From assembly GCA_035610835.1 (NCBI GenBank), contig CM069452.1, forward strand, positions 72,450,919 to 72,514,918: a DNA stretch of 64,000 nt. Reading direction: 5' to 3'. The position numbers and the translations under genes are program-made. The notes under the pieces were generated by a model. That model was not told where the DNA came from and made no database searches. It saw only the letters and a list, made by a program, of their open reading frames with translations. Of this stretch, positions 1 to 11,616 are shown piece after piece (the first letter of the stretch is position 1; each line of letters starts with the position of its first letter). Source of the DNA: Ophiura sarsii (taxonomy: Eukaryota > Echinodermata > Ophiuroidea > Amphilepidida > Ophiuridae).

Positions 1-1035
1 GCAAACAGAAATTATCTGAAACTTTAAATGTGGCTGAAAAATTACTTTGAACTTGGGTCAACTTTTTTTGAACCATCCGGTAGTAGTCCAATACCGCATG
101 TTCCAATTCCAACGGTTAAAATATAAAAAGAAGTCAATGATAAATAGTGAAGTCGCTTATCGAAATTAATTCTCTGACAAAGAAGCTATAAATGTTCGGT
201 GATGTAAAATGTGACGTGTTCTACCGTAACCAGACGGAATTGGGCAGAGCTCCAAACTTAGAAATAGCCCAAGTCCTAATTGGGGTGTATTTTTGGGAAT
301 TTGAGTTTCTTGTAAATAATTAATCTTCAGAGTGTTTATAACATTATTGTGAAAGTTTCAGATTAAAAAATCAAACCAACAACAACAACAAAATGCAATT
401 TTAATTTTTTTTTAAATTTTTAAAAGTACATAAGAAAAAAAAAGTAAGAAAATGATTCAACTCCGCTTTGGAAAGTCCGATTAAAAAAAAAGTACCATTG
501 TAAAGCTGAAGATCTCTACTTTAATAATGAATTACTAACTCAATTTTGATATCTTGCCCAATTGTGTCTGGTTTCGGTAGAGCGCATTATTTTATGCCGA
601 TATTTAGGGGATATTTGTGGTTCGCCCCCTTAAACATACGCAAAATAAATGCAAACAGTTATCAAATAAGTGGCAAGTCTGCCTTTTTTAATGCACTGAG
701 ATAGAACAATGACAGTATCCTTATTCTTGATTTCGCAATATTTGGCACGTTTACATTGATTTATAAGACATACAGGTGCATGAATGGGAAAACACATGTC
801 CTTCAATCCTGACGAGTGCGAAGTTCTACGTGTCACAAACAAGAAAAATAACATATTGAACCCATAATACATCAGCCATTGGATTGTTCTTCGCACTATC
901 GACCAAGCCAAATACCTAGGTGTGATGATTGGTGGGTGAGTGGGTTGGTGGGTGGGCGGGGTGATGGCGTGTGTTCCGGCGGGGAAGGACTAATTGAAGT
1001 CATTATCTAGTTTTTTTAATCTTTTAGCTACGCCA
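1..1035. other. AT-rich stretch without a recognisable gene
   Basis: No coding region, RNA gene or clear transposon end was seen. There are A/T homopolymer runs near 370-430 and a short G-rich stretch with GGTGGGTGGG-type repeats at 930-960. The open frames on either strand are short and lack codon structure or family motifs. Confidence 0.5.
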
Positions 1036-1039
1036 CTGA

Positions 1040-1215
1040 GGGCATGCTGTCAGTGTGGGCATGCTGTCAGCGTGGACTTGCTGTCAGCGTGTGCATGCTG
1101 TCAGCGTGGACATGCTGTCAGCGTGGACATGCTGTCAGCGTGGACATGCTGTCAGCGTGGACATGCTGTCAGCGGGGCATGCTGTCTCACAGCGTGGACA
1201 TGCTGTCTGCGTGGG
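1040..1215. repeat. 17-bp minisatellite
   Basis: About ten head-to-tail copies of a 17-bp unit, consensus GGACATGCTGTCAGCGT, with a few substituted or shortened units at the edges. The unit length is not a multiple of three and all forward frames stay open, so the Cys-rich open frames through it are a by-product of the repeat. Confidence 0.9.
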
Positions 1216-1767
1216 CATGAGCAAATGGGCATGTTGTCTTGTTGTTGAGTTCCAAGATGAGCAAAAGTCTACTGCAAGCAGATGCCTAAAAGAAGGGCAA
1301 CACATTCCTATTGTCAGTTCTCAGAATTTTATATTTAACCCTAACCCTACCATATACCACAATATACCACGACAGAGTTTGTTCGTATCCTGTGTGTAAT
1401 GGAAAATCCCAAGTCCTGTGTGCCGGAGGTCCCTGGTTCAAATCCCGGGGGTCGCAGCGATACTTTGGGTCGCCTTGCGGAAAAATTGTCTAAAAAAGTG
1501 GGGGTAGAGTTAGGGTTAAGGGGACCATGGGTATAATAAAATTGTTATCAAAAAAAGAATTATGGTTTTTCGGTACAAAAAAAGTTATGACCCCCACCCC
1601 CTATCTCACCACCTAAAAAAGTTATGGCCCCAGTTTTTCCTACAAAAAGGAGTGCGGGGCACACAAAATTCTGTAGGGGGTGGGGGGGGGCAATAGTCTA
1701 GGCTACTTGTTCATTTCAAGCAAGAAATAGTAACATTTGGACACTTTTTAAAATCAAATTTATATCT
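1216..1767. other. Non-coding; one tRNA B-box-like fragment
   Basis: No gene seen. GGTTCAAATCCCGGGGG at about 1433-1450 resembles a pol III B box, but no matching A box or cloverleaf was found upstream, so it may be a SINE remnant. G-rich runs occur at 1675-1691. Confidence 0.4.
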
Positions 1768-1990
1768 AAAACAAATGCGACCCTAGTTTTTACGATTTTA
1801 GGGTCCGTCGCTGAAGGCAACACAACTTTCTTTTTTTGGGGCCTTATTGTGTACTTATTGTGTACTTATTGGTGTACACACTAACAAAAATGCGACCCTA
1901 GTTTATACGATTTTAGGGTCGGTCGCTGAAGGCAACACAACTTTTTTTTTTTGGGGGGGGCCTTATTGTGTACTTATTATTGTGCACTTA
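1768..1990 (+). repeat. Tandem duplication of about 118 bp
   Basis: Two direct copies, from about 1768 and about 1887, share the order: CAAATGCGACCCTAGTTT, a short hairpin-like TTTTAGGGTC, GTCGCTGAAGGCAACACAAC, a T run, a G run and CCTTATTGTGTACTTATT. Differences are few, so the duplication is recent. Confidence 0.85.
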
Positions 1991-1999
1991 TTGGTGTAC

Positions 2000-2400
2000 A
2001 CACACCAATTCCCTCCCCCACCACAAACTCCCTCCCCTTCCCATCCCCACCACAATTTCCACAAACCCCTCCCCTTCCCATCCCCACCACAATTTCCACA
2101 AACCCCTCTTCCTTTCCCATCCCACCATAAACCCCCTCCCCACCACAAACCCCTTCCCGTCCCCACCACAGACCCCCTCCCTTTCCCATCCCCACCACAA
2201 ACCCCTCCCCTTTCATTCACAAAAACAAAACCCCTCCCCTACCACAAACACCCTACCCACCCCATCCCTAGCTAGGCCAACCATTCGCACCCCGCCCATG
2301 CATCCACACCACCATCCCCCTTCCCCACTATCCCCCTCTCCCCAGGGCCATCCCATTCCTGATTAGCCACCACAAACCCCTGCCCTCCACCACAACCCCT
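2000..2400. repeat. C-rich low-complexity tract (CCACAAACCCCTCCCC type)
   Basis: An irregular tandem tract built from ACCACAAACCCCTCCCCTTCC-like words, almost free of G on the plus strand. Overlapping proline-rich (plus) and glycine-rich (minus) open frames run through it, but they reflect composition only. Confidence 0.85.
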
Positions 2401-3608
2401 CTACAGTAGATTTTTTTACTCCATTGGAACAATTATTTTGGGTTTCAAACATGAAACATAGTGAATTTATTACGCATTTTGTCTTGGTGGCCATATATTT
2501 GCAGTGGGATAATTTGGCCACCTGCTAGGACTGAATTGGACCGCCAACATTGACTATTATGCCCGATATGGCTCGGTTATGTGCTATCACGCAGTTAAAT
2601 TACCTCCGGTTCAAACTTAAGTGAGCAGTATTAGCGTACAATCAAGCCTAGTGAAGTTGAAGTGTCAAAATGTATTTAAAACTAATAAGACTCTCTCTCT
2701 TTCGTGGCCTTTTCGATTCAAACTGCATTTGTTTGTAAAGTTTATGGCAAGTGGGCAGTGTTGCTATAAATGGTGATTCGTCAAAAACCCAACATTCAGG
2801 AGCAGAGTCGAGTAATGTGACATCACAAACGCTGGTTCCTAATTTTAAATACGATTTGTTCCGTCAAAATAAACAGTCGGGATCCAAAACTTCGGCAATA
2901 ACTATTTTCCTTTCATCTTTACGCTCGCTAAGGAAAGGTTTATTTGTGAAAGGAGCCCAAAGGCGCCCACTAAACTTTTATTTGATAGAATCCCTGGTCC
3001 ACCCGTCTCACATCACCCAAAATGACGCCCAGTCATGCGTCTGTGGCATAAGCTTAGCTTGACAGTTATCCCATGGACTTACCGCCAAAATCATGAAAAT
3101 CACCATTTTTGGGAAACAATCACATTTTTTGGCACTTTTTGGTCTGTAACTCAAAAAATAAAAAATAAGATATTAAAAAAAAAAAACCGCTCCTGGGGAA
3201 TGTAATCAGGATTATCATAAAACTAGTATGACAAAATTTAACAAAATATATTCTGAGTTATGTTTTCCAAACCTAAAATGGGTCAAAAAACATGTTTTTT
3301 ATAATTTTTTCCAAAATGGTCAATTTCATTATCATGGTTGAATTCATTGAACCCTTTTCTGCAAAAAACTGTATGCATTTATAAAGATTAAATGAATATT
3401 GAAGAAGTTACGGCAGTTTTACAGAGGCTGTACCTGAGAGTCCACAGCCCCCTTAAGGGGATGCAGGGGATGATTTCGGTTTGTGTGAGAGCAAAGGATT
3501 ATGGGAGGTGTGATTTAGGGTATATGATCTAGGATGGCTTTACGTGAATTGTAATATAGATAACCCATATACAAAATTAATTGTTCAGCTTATTAGGAAA
3601 TAAAAATA
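2401..3608. other. Non-coding stretch; short LTR- or repeat-like fragment
   Basis: No gene supported. A segment at about 2836-2885 (GGTTCCTAATTTTAAATACG followed by a CAAAATAAAC word and a CAGTCGGG-type end) resembles a segment at about 46399-46446, so both belong to one dispersed repeat. The remainder is AT-rich with no recognisable structure. Confidence 0.4.
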
Positions 3609-4187
3609 CAGGGTGGTCAAAATACGAAATTTTAGATAATGGAAAAGATAACTAAATTATGCAAATACAAATTAGAACTCATTGCTTTTACATTAAAATC
3701 AGAGCTTTGATAACTCTTTCCAATTTTCCTGCAAGGAAATTTTTGAAACCTTGACAAAAACACATGGTTCATCCTACTTCGTTAATCATATTTAAAAATT
3801 AGTTAATTAGCTTAATTGATACTTTAAGAAAATGATGTAGAGCATTGTTGCATCATTTAGAACTAAACTGACATAATACTAAGAATTAGAATGCTCTATT
3901 ACAGGAAAACGGTCCATTTTCACCCATTATTAGACAATTATCTCCTCCTCCTCCTCCACTTCCTCCTCCTCCACTTCCTCAACCACCCTAACGAATTATG
4001 CTTTAACGAACTGGATTTTTAATAATCTCTTTAGATTATTAAAGGGGATAAAATTGCCGTTAAAATAAGTCCAAACACAAGTCAATCGCATGGAGGGTTA
4101 CAGAGATACAATACCCGAAGTACAAATAAATTACTAGAATGTAACAAAACCACCTTTTATGGGTGCCGAGGTAAAAAAAACGTGACC
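3609..4187 (+). repeat. Dispersed repeat R1, copy 1
   Basis: A roughly 580-bp segment whose reverse complement recurs at 49713-50413. The outer end is CAGGGTGGTCAAAATA, a DNA-transposon-like terminus. Shared landmarks in order include the ATGCAAATACAAATTAGAAC block, a CTCC/ACTTCC minisatellite (3946-3985), CCGTTAAAATAAGTCCAAAC and ACCACCTTTTATGGGTGCCG. No coding capacity was seen. Here the homology stops where the 32-bp satellite array begins. Confidence 0.8.
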
Positions 4188-4202
4188 ATCAACATAATGA
4201 CA

Positions 4203-6845
4203 CGAGGAGTGAAATATTATTGAACATGGTACCACTTGGGGTAAAGTACTGTTGAATATGATGACACCAGGAGTTAAATATTGTTGAACATGATAAAAAC
4301 AGGAATTAAATACTGTTAAACAATAATACTGTTGAACTTGATGACACCAGGGGTAAAATACTGTTAAACATGATGTTGCACCAGGGGTAAAATAATGTTG
4401 AACATGATAACATAATAACATCAGAAGTAAAAAATTAATGAACATGATAACACCAGGAGTAAAATACTGTTGAACATGATAACACCAGGAGTAAAATACT
4501 GTTGAACATGATAACACCAGGAGTAAAATACTTTTGAACATGATAACACTGAGGGTCAAATACTGTTGAACATGATAACACCAGAGGTAAAATACTGTTG
4601 AATATGATAACACCAGGAGTAAAATACTGTTGAACATGATAACACCAGGAGTAAAATACTGTTGAACATGATAACACCAAGAGTAAAATACTGTTGAACA
4701 TGATAACACCAGGAGTAAAATACGGTTGAACATGATAACACCAGGGGTGAAATACTGTTGAACATGGTAATATCAGGAGTAAAATACTGTTGAACATGAT
4801 AACACCAGGGGTAAATACTGTTGAATATGATAACACCAGGAGTAAAATACTGCTGAACATGATAACATCTGGGGTAAAATACTGTTGAACATGATAACAC
4901 CAGGGGTAAAATACTGTTGAACATGATAACATCAGGGGTAAAATACTGTTGAACATGATAACACCAGGAGTAAAATACTGTTGAACATGATAACACCAGG
5001 AGTAAAATACTGTTGAACATGATAACACCAGGGGTAAAATACTGTTGAACATGATAACATCAGGGGTATATTACTGTTGAACATGATAACACCAGGAGTA
5101 AAATACTGTTGAACATAATAACACCAGGAGTAAAATACTGTTGAACATGATAACACCAGGAGTAAAATACTGTTGAACATGATAACACCAGGAGTAAAAT
5201 ACGGTTGAACATGATAACACCAGGAGTAAAATACTGTTGAACATGATAACACCAGGGGTTAAATACTGTTGAACATGATAACACTAGGAGTAAAATACTG
5301 TTGAACATGATAACATCAGGGGTAAAATACTGTTGAACATGATAACACCAGGGTAAAATACTGTTGAACATGATAACACTAGGGGTAAAATACTGTTGAA
5401 CATGATAACACCGGGGGTAAAATACTGTTGAACATGATAGCACCAGGAGTAAAATACTGTTGAACATGATAACACCAGGGGTAAAATACTGTTGAACATG
5501 ATAACAACAGCGGCAAAATGCTTTTGAACATGATAATACCAGGGGTAAAATACTGTTGAACATGATATAACACCAGGAGTAAAATACTGTTGAACATGAT
5601 AACACCAGGGGTAAAATACTGTTGAACATGATATAACACCAGGAGTAAAATACTGTTGAACATGATAACACCAGGGGTAAAATACTATTGAACATGATTA
5701 CACCAGGGGGAAAATACTGTTGAACATGATAACACCAGGAGTAAAATACTGTTGGATATGATAACACCAGGATTTAAATACTGCTGAACATGATAACACC
5801 AGGGGTAAAATACTGTTGGATATGATAACACCAGGGGTAAAATACTGTTGAACATAATAACACCAGGAGTAAAATACTGTTGAACATGATAACACTAGGA
5901 GTAAAATACTGTTGGACATGATAACCTCAGGGGTAACATACTGTTGGATATGATAGCACCACAGGGGTAACATACTGTTGAGCATGATAACACCAGGGGT
6001 AAAATACTGTAGAACATGATAACACCAGGGGTAACATACTGTTGAACATGATAACACCAGGGGTAAAATACTGTTGAACATGATAACACCAGGGGTAAAA
6101 TACTGTTGAACATGATAACACCAGGGGTAAAATACTGTTGGTCAGTGTTGGATATGATAGCACCAGGGGTAAAATACTGTTGAACATGATTACACCAGGG
6201 GTAAAATACTGTAGAACATGATAACACCAGGGGTAAACACTGTTGAACATGATAACACCAGGAGTAAAATACTGTTGAACATGATAACACCAGGGGTAAA
6301 ATACTGTTGAACATGATAACACTAGGAGTAAAATACTGTTGGACATGATAACATCAGGGGTAACATACTGTTGGATATGATAGCACCACAGGGGTAACAT
6401 ACTGTTGAGTATGATAACACCAGGGGTAAAATACTGTAGAACATGATAACACCAGGGGTAACATACTGTTGAACATGATAACACCAGGGGTAAAATACTG
6501 TTGGATATGATAACACCAGGGGTAAAATACTGTTGAACATGATAACATCAGGGGTAAAATACTGTAGAACATGATAACACCAGGGGTAACATACTGTTGA
6601 ACATGATAACACCAGGGGTAAAATACTGTTGACCATGATAACACCAGGGGTAAAATACTGTTGGTCAATGTTGGATATGATAGCACCAGGGGTAAAATAC
6701 TGTTGAACATGGTTACACCAGGGGAAAAATTATGTTGGATATGATAACACCTTGGGATCAAAATACTGTTGAACATAATAAAACCAGGGGTAAAATACTG
6801 TAAAACATGATAACACCAGGGGTAAAATACTGTTAAATGTGATAA
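4203..6845. repeat. 32-bp minisatellite array, about 80 units
   Basis: Head-to-tail 32-bp units, consensus ATAACACCAGGGGTAAAATA then CTGTTGAACATG. The G/A at the fourth position of the GGGGTA word is the most frequent variant. Units at the left edge (4203-4440) and right edge (6700-6845) are more diverged than central ones. A higher-order repeat is visible: the run from about 5883 recurs at about 6310, 427 bp later. Because 32 is not divisible by three and the minus-strand unit lacks stops in all frames, long FNSILPLVLSCSTVF-like open frames exist on the minus strand. They are not credible genes. Confidence 0.97.
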
Positions 6846-7640
6846 TAGCATTGGTGTAGCTCTGAATTCTAGCATTGTAAACTGTAATCTGTAATCATAA
6901 CTGAAATGGGTAATAAACTCTTGTGCAAGATGTCAGTTGTTGTACATGTAGCATGTTCTCCCCAATTTCATGAAAATAGATCTTGTAAAAAATTAAAAAT
7001 ATTATAAACGTAGCCTATCATAATGTCATATTTTCACGCGACCTTTTTTCCGTGACGATATCGGCTAGCTTATTATAACAATTTCATTTGGGATAAATCT
7101 ATGAAGGTTTGAAGAAATCAAGTTGAACTTTGCTAATGCATTTATGTTAATAAACTCGTGTATATCACAACTAATTCCATTGTTATTTGCGCACGTGCGA
7201 GTGACAGAAAACACCATTTTGGCGACAATCAAAATATAAAGAGTTGAAGAATCTTCTAAAAATATTATACCAGGCCTATGAAGAACTATACAAGACGTGA
7301 GAAGACCATCTGCCTACCTGTTCATCTGAATCTCGTTTGTTCGTCTCACTGAAATGTGCAAACTACAGTCTACCACTGTGGCTATCACTGCTGCATCGGC
7401 GTCGTTCCCCACTTCACGGAATCGTTGTATTGTATGCGACAGGTCATAGTTCCGAAGTTCACGTTCAATTCAATAGAATGAATCGCCCACGTACAAATAG
7501 TACCGCATAAATGAAATGATCATGCAATCGAAGTTGGGGAAAAAGGATAGAAATTATTTTCTTTTCTATTGTTCCAAACTCCTTAATATCAATCTCATAA
7601 GTGGCGTATCAAATACCATTGTTATCTATTTTATTTTTGT
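6846..7640. other. Non-coding stretch
   Basis: No gene or transposon end identified. The words GGAATCGTTGTATT and GTATGCGACAGGTCATAGTT at about 7419-7454 recur at about 8087-8120, indicating a short dispersed repeat on both sides of the neighbouring MITE. Confidence 0.4.
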
Positions 7641-7689
7641 TTTATTACTTTTGACGACATTTGGATTATCAAATTATTATCAGGAATAT

Positions 7690-7913
7690 CATACCAAATA
7701 AAAAACGGATTTTCAGAAACCTTTCCCAAATACCAAGGTCTATCTCAAGGATTACTGAACCAATACTAGGTATGTTTGTACTTAAGTTAATGCATTACTC
7801 ATGGTGATTCCAAATGTTGTGATGAGATTCAATAATTTTGACATTTTTGAAATATTTTGTGAAATTTGTGAAACTGTCGTCTGCACACACCGCTGCGGCA
7901 TGGAAGGTGTTAA
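7690..7913 (+). mobile_element. TTAA MITE (piggyBac-like), degenerate copy
   Basis: Matches the body of the MITE at 26629-26881: AACCTTTCCCAA, CTATCTCAAGG, TTTGTACTTAAGTTAATGCA, CATGGTGATTCCAAATG and GACATTTTTGAAATATTTTG occur in the same order. The right end is TGGAAGGTGTTAA with TTAA at 7910-7913. The left end is too diverged to place. Confidence 0.6.
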
Positions 7914-8775
7914 TAATAGCCAGATTCGTGTAAATATGTTGTTAAAAATTCGCGCGATACGCGCGCATCAAGTTTAGGATTGACGTCATTCGATGGAATT
8001 AACAATCCAACTGTGCCATTATTTACGTAATGGTAGAACACTTTGCACCCTGCACCTGACAGAGACCCCAGATACGCGACTGCGCGGAATCGTTGTATTT
8101 GTATGCGACAGGTCATGGTTAAGGTCATAGTTGCCAATTAGCATTTTTATTTAATGTTGGTAGTGAGACACGCAGGAATATGATGTATATAATTATAAAG
8201 CATGTATGATTTGTATCTAAAAAGACAATGTAACGTATTATACATAACATAGGTCTAATGTTCTATTGGGTGGATGCATGAGAACACAAGAAATATGAAT
8301 ACTACAGCTGACATTTCATGTCTGCAACTTACAGATGATATTCCTTGATGATTTTGAGCTTTAATGTGTAAGATTTTATTGGTTTCTTACAGTACGAAGA
8401 GAAACTATAACACAACTTGGTTACATTTCGCCGCCATTACCAATGTTATTCTGGCACTGTATTAACGTAAGAGATGCTCCAAATAATACATAATGTTACG
8501 ATAAAAACGACGAGATATTATAACACGCAGTCAACGGATACAAAACGTGGAAAAGAAAGAATGTCTATTCTCAAATCCGCTCGTCAATTAGGCGCTCAGC
8601 TGTGACTGGTTCATGGTTATTCACACCTGAGCGCTGATTGGCTCAAATTAATATAAAAGATGCAAAGTCAAATTATTAACGTTGTATATTCTTGGACCAT
8701 AGCATTATTTGTGTAGGGGTGTTTTTGTAAATGCGTGAAGAAGGAGTCATGTCGGAAACAGATTCACTGCGTGAA
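7914..8775. other. Non-coding stretch; possible weak promoter elements
   Basis: CGCGCGATACGCGCGCAT at about 7952-7969 resembles the palindromic motif of the large hAT-like elements at 8776-10644 and 27929-30676. At 8598-8662 an inverted pair GCGCTCAG/CTGAGCGC flanks a CCAAT-box-like GATTGGCT, followed by AATATAAAAG. This looks like a CCAAT-TATA arrangement but has no credible coding region downstream. Confidence 0.3.
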
Positions 8776-10644
8776 CAAGGGCGTCCCCAGAGGGGGGTGG
8801 GGGGTGTGGGGGTGTCACACCCCCTCCCCCCTTCATCAAATCTGTCGGCAAAATTATGGTGCTGTGGGCAAATCAAAGGAAGGAGGAAAAAAGGAGAAAG
8901 AAAAAAAGGAAAGAGAAAGGAAAAGGGAAAGAAAGAAGGGGAGAAAGAGAAAGGAAAAGGGAAAGGAAAGAAGAAAGAAAGAAAAAAGAATGAAAGAGAA
9001 AGGAAAGAGGAAAGAAAGAAAGGAAAAGGGGAAGAAAGAAAGAAAGCCCTATAACATTTATCGTATGCGCAAATGATAATGTTGTGTCGGCATTATAAGC
9101 CTATGTTATGTTAACACAAATCAAATCAAAAATGAACAAAGGCAATGTAGGCATATGAATTTGTAGGCACTGTGAACGAGCCCATTTTTATGAGATTTTG
9201 TGTCGGCGCACATGAACAGCCTAGGCCCAAGTCTTTGTTTTGCTCATTGTCAATTATGACACGCAAACAAATTGTGTCGGAATTGTATAGGCTAGGCCTA
9301 ACGGGCAATGTGTGGGACCTGTATTGCTCTTTAATTATACTAAAAAGGCCTATTTTATCGTCGTTGTCAATGCAAACTCAAGTCAATAATGTCGCCAATG
9401 GCCAATCATGTTGGCACATACATGTAGGTTACGAAATATCAAATAATTCGCCTATAATTATGTAAGTTGATGTAGGCCAATTGCTCTCATTGTACTGATT
9501 GTAGACTCTTCAAACCCACTATGTCTGTCGCAAAAGTAAGTCCAACTTCAACGTTTAGGTGTCAATGCAAAGTAAGAACTTATAAGTAGACTCTGTCCTA
9601 ACTTCGACTTGAACAATGCAAATTATCATTATAATTAAGACAATAAGCAGAACTGTCGTTATTTGCGTGATACCAGGATTTGTGTGTGCACCAGGGGCAC
9701 AATCGATATCTCACGAAATGGTATAGGTCTATGTCGATGTCGAACATACAGGCTGTAGGCCTATCATGCCTATACTGAACATGTTTTGTTAGCATTATTC
9801 AACAAAAACAAGATGGCTTCAGGAAAGTGTTCCATCATGGAACTCTTTCCTGAAGCCATCTTGTTTTTGTTGGAACTTCCATGACCATTTTAGTTTAAAA
9901 ACTGAAAATCTTTGTGCGCTTCGCGCGCATTCTTTCTACAGGTTCCAACATTATAATGGATCTCGAACCAACCCAAATATTATATGGGGGACGTTGAAAC
10001 GTCATACTGGACCCTTTAAGTTTTAGAAATGCCAAATGTTGCGCGCTTCGCGCGTGTTATCAATGTTTCCTTATTCAAGCTGAACAAGATGGCTTCAGAA
10101 AAGTTTTCCATGACCATTTTAGCTTAAAAATTGAAAATCTTTTTGCGCGTTGCGCGCATTCTTTCTACAGGTATCAACATTATAATGGTCTCGAACCAAA
10201 CCAAATATTATATGAGTGACGTTAAAGATGTTATATTGTTATGTTATAAGTGTTAGAAATGCAAAATTTTGCGCGCTTCGCGCGTATTAGTTTCATTGTT
10301 TCATTATTTAAGCTTATTTTATAGTATCAGAAGGCTTCCAACCAGTTTTCAATGACCATTTTACTTCAAAAACTGAAAAATTTTGCGCGCTCTGTGCGCA
10401 TATTATTTTCTACAGGTTTTAACATTATAATGGCCCTCAAACCATACGATTTGGATCAGGACTTGATATGTGTAACTATGCAATATCAAACCGTCAAAAA
10501 CGTCATACTTGACTATTTAAGTGTTAGAAATGCCTTTTTTTGCGCGCTTTAAGAAAACTTCAGGACAGTTTTCCATGACCATTTTAGTTCAAAAACTGAA
10601 AAATTTTGCGCGCTTTGTATTAGTTTCGACGTTTCAATATTTAA
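8776..10644 (+). mobile_element. hAT-like element, partial copy 1, with GCGCGC palindrome array
   Basis: Begins CAAGGGCGTCCCCAGAG, the same terminus as the complete element at 27929-30676, and stays collinear with it for about 1.9 kb. Landmarks are a G/C tract, CTGTCGGCAAAATTATGG, a pure-purine GAAAG tract (8875-9045), TGTGTCGGCGCACATG, then direct repeats of roughly 230-240 bp. Each repeat carries AAGATGGCTTCAGGAAAG and a GCGCGCTTCGCGCG palindrome (for example 9917, 10042, 10146, 10271, 10386). The 3' part is missing: the homology stops near 10644, where repeat R2 starts. No transposase frame was found. Confidence 0.8.
9803..9870. repeat. Near-perfect hairpin inside hAT-like copy 1
   Basis: CAAAAACAAGATGGCTTCAG, followed by GAAAGTGTTCCATC, is followed directly by its reverse complement, giving arms of about 33 bp and almost no loop. 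The collinear place in copy 2 (about 28989-29023) has only the single forward copy, so the hairpin is derived. Confidence 0.9.
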
Positions 10645-11529
10645 AGGGGCGTGTACATCTCAAGTGTTTGTCCTGGTCAAAAATCACATGACTCCCTACG
10701 TATCTGAGTCTCCGTGTTTCCATGTAATAATACCCATGGTGCAATCGATTTGCCGCGCAGAATTCCAATCGAAAAAACGTAATGGCCAACATTTTACGTA
10801 CGAACGAAATACTAAGGTGTCTAGAATCGTTTCGAAAAGTAGTGTTATGCATTATAATGAAATCAGAATTACAATCTCCTTCAGCATATAATCAACTTTT
10901 GGGCGATAATCCTATGTTAAAAACGCACAAAACAATCGAAATATAAAGCATTTTTGCCCGCATTTTTGCCCCGATTCATGTGATATTCGTATTTTGAACT
11001 TTATGTATTTTATTTTCTAAATATCTATGTGTAGTCTTCATTAGCTCAGTCGGCAAAGCGCCGGCTTCATAATCATGAGGTCAGTGATTCGAATCCTAGG
11101 ATTGTTATACTTTTTTCTGTTTGTTATTTACACTTTATTTTTAGAAATTGACAGGATTGCATATCGTTCGCAATATTTTATTGAATGTTGAATGATATTT
11201 TTTTCTTCTTTTGCAATTTTCACTGCGATAAAGAATACCCTATAAATATATTGTGTTGACTATTCCGTTCAATTGAACTATGGAGACCCTAGCTAGTCTA
11301 TCAATGAACATGATTTGCAAAGGCCAATTGTTATGTAAATAAGAAGCCAATCGGCTAATATGTCCTTGAATCGATTTTCTTATTTCCTATACGACCGATA
11401 TTTGTATTTCCTGATTTGCTCCAAACTTTAAAAAAAAAAAGTGGTACCTTCAAAAATACGTTACGCGGTTCACGGCTTTCACGGCCTGGTGTGAGCGACT
11501 GTATTTTGGCGTGGATTTGATACCGTGCT
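10640..11529 (+). repeat. Dispersed repeat R2, copy 1 (left part)
   Basis: The reverse complement recurs at about 23080-23945. Shared landmarks are GCGTGTACATCTCAA, TTTGTCCTGGTC, ACGTATCTGAGTCTCCGT, the tRNA-like module, CAATTGTTATGTAAATAAGA and TTTGATACCGTGCT. The element is interrupted at 11529 by the hAT-like insertion and resumes at about 13205-13255 (TGCTGAACTCATCATG). Confidence 0.85.
11034..11105 (+). ncRNA. tRNA-derived module (Met-like, degenerate)
   Basis: A-box-like TTAGCTCAGTCGG and B-box-like GATTCGAATCC are spaced as in a tRNA, with a CAT in the anticodon position. The anticodon and acceptor stems do not pair properly, and a T run follows about 7 bp after the module. It lies inside repeat R2 and is shared with copy 2 (anticodon position CAC there), so it is a SINE-type module rather than a working tRNA gene. 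Confidence 0.6.
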
Positions 11530-11616
11530 CAGTGGCGAACCCAGGGGTCCAGGGGCCGGTGCCCCCCTGAAATATCCCCGTCGGTAAACTTGAGCTTCCG
11601 TCGGTACAGTCAGATG

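Noticed and set aside
1847..2366. Proline-rich and glycine-rich open frames
   Set aside because: Produced by the C-rich low-complexity tract; overlapping frames on both strands with no motif.
4203..6845. CRISPR-like regular array
   Set aside because: Units are contiguous with no unique spacers, there are no cas genes, and the context is eukaryotic.
4134..6875. Long minus-strand open frames of FNSILPLVLSCSTVFY type
   Set aside because: They are the three readings of a stop-free 32-bp satellite unit. Period and variants follow the DNA unit, not codons.
8731..9076. Lys/Glu/Arg-rich open frames, also at 27831-28437
   Set aside because: Translation of the pure-purine tract inside a hAT-like element; frame continuity comes from composition.
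11034..11105. Functional tRNA gene
   Set aside because: The stems do not pair and the module is part of dispersed repeat R2; the same applies to 23508-23578, 47763-47828 and 62526-62600.
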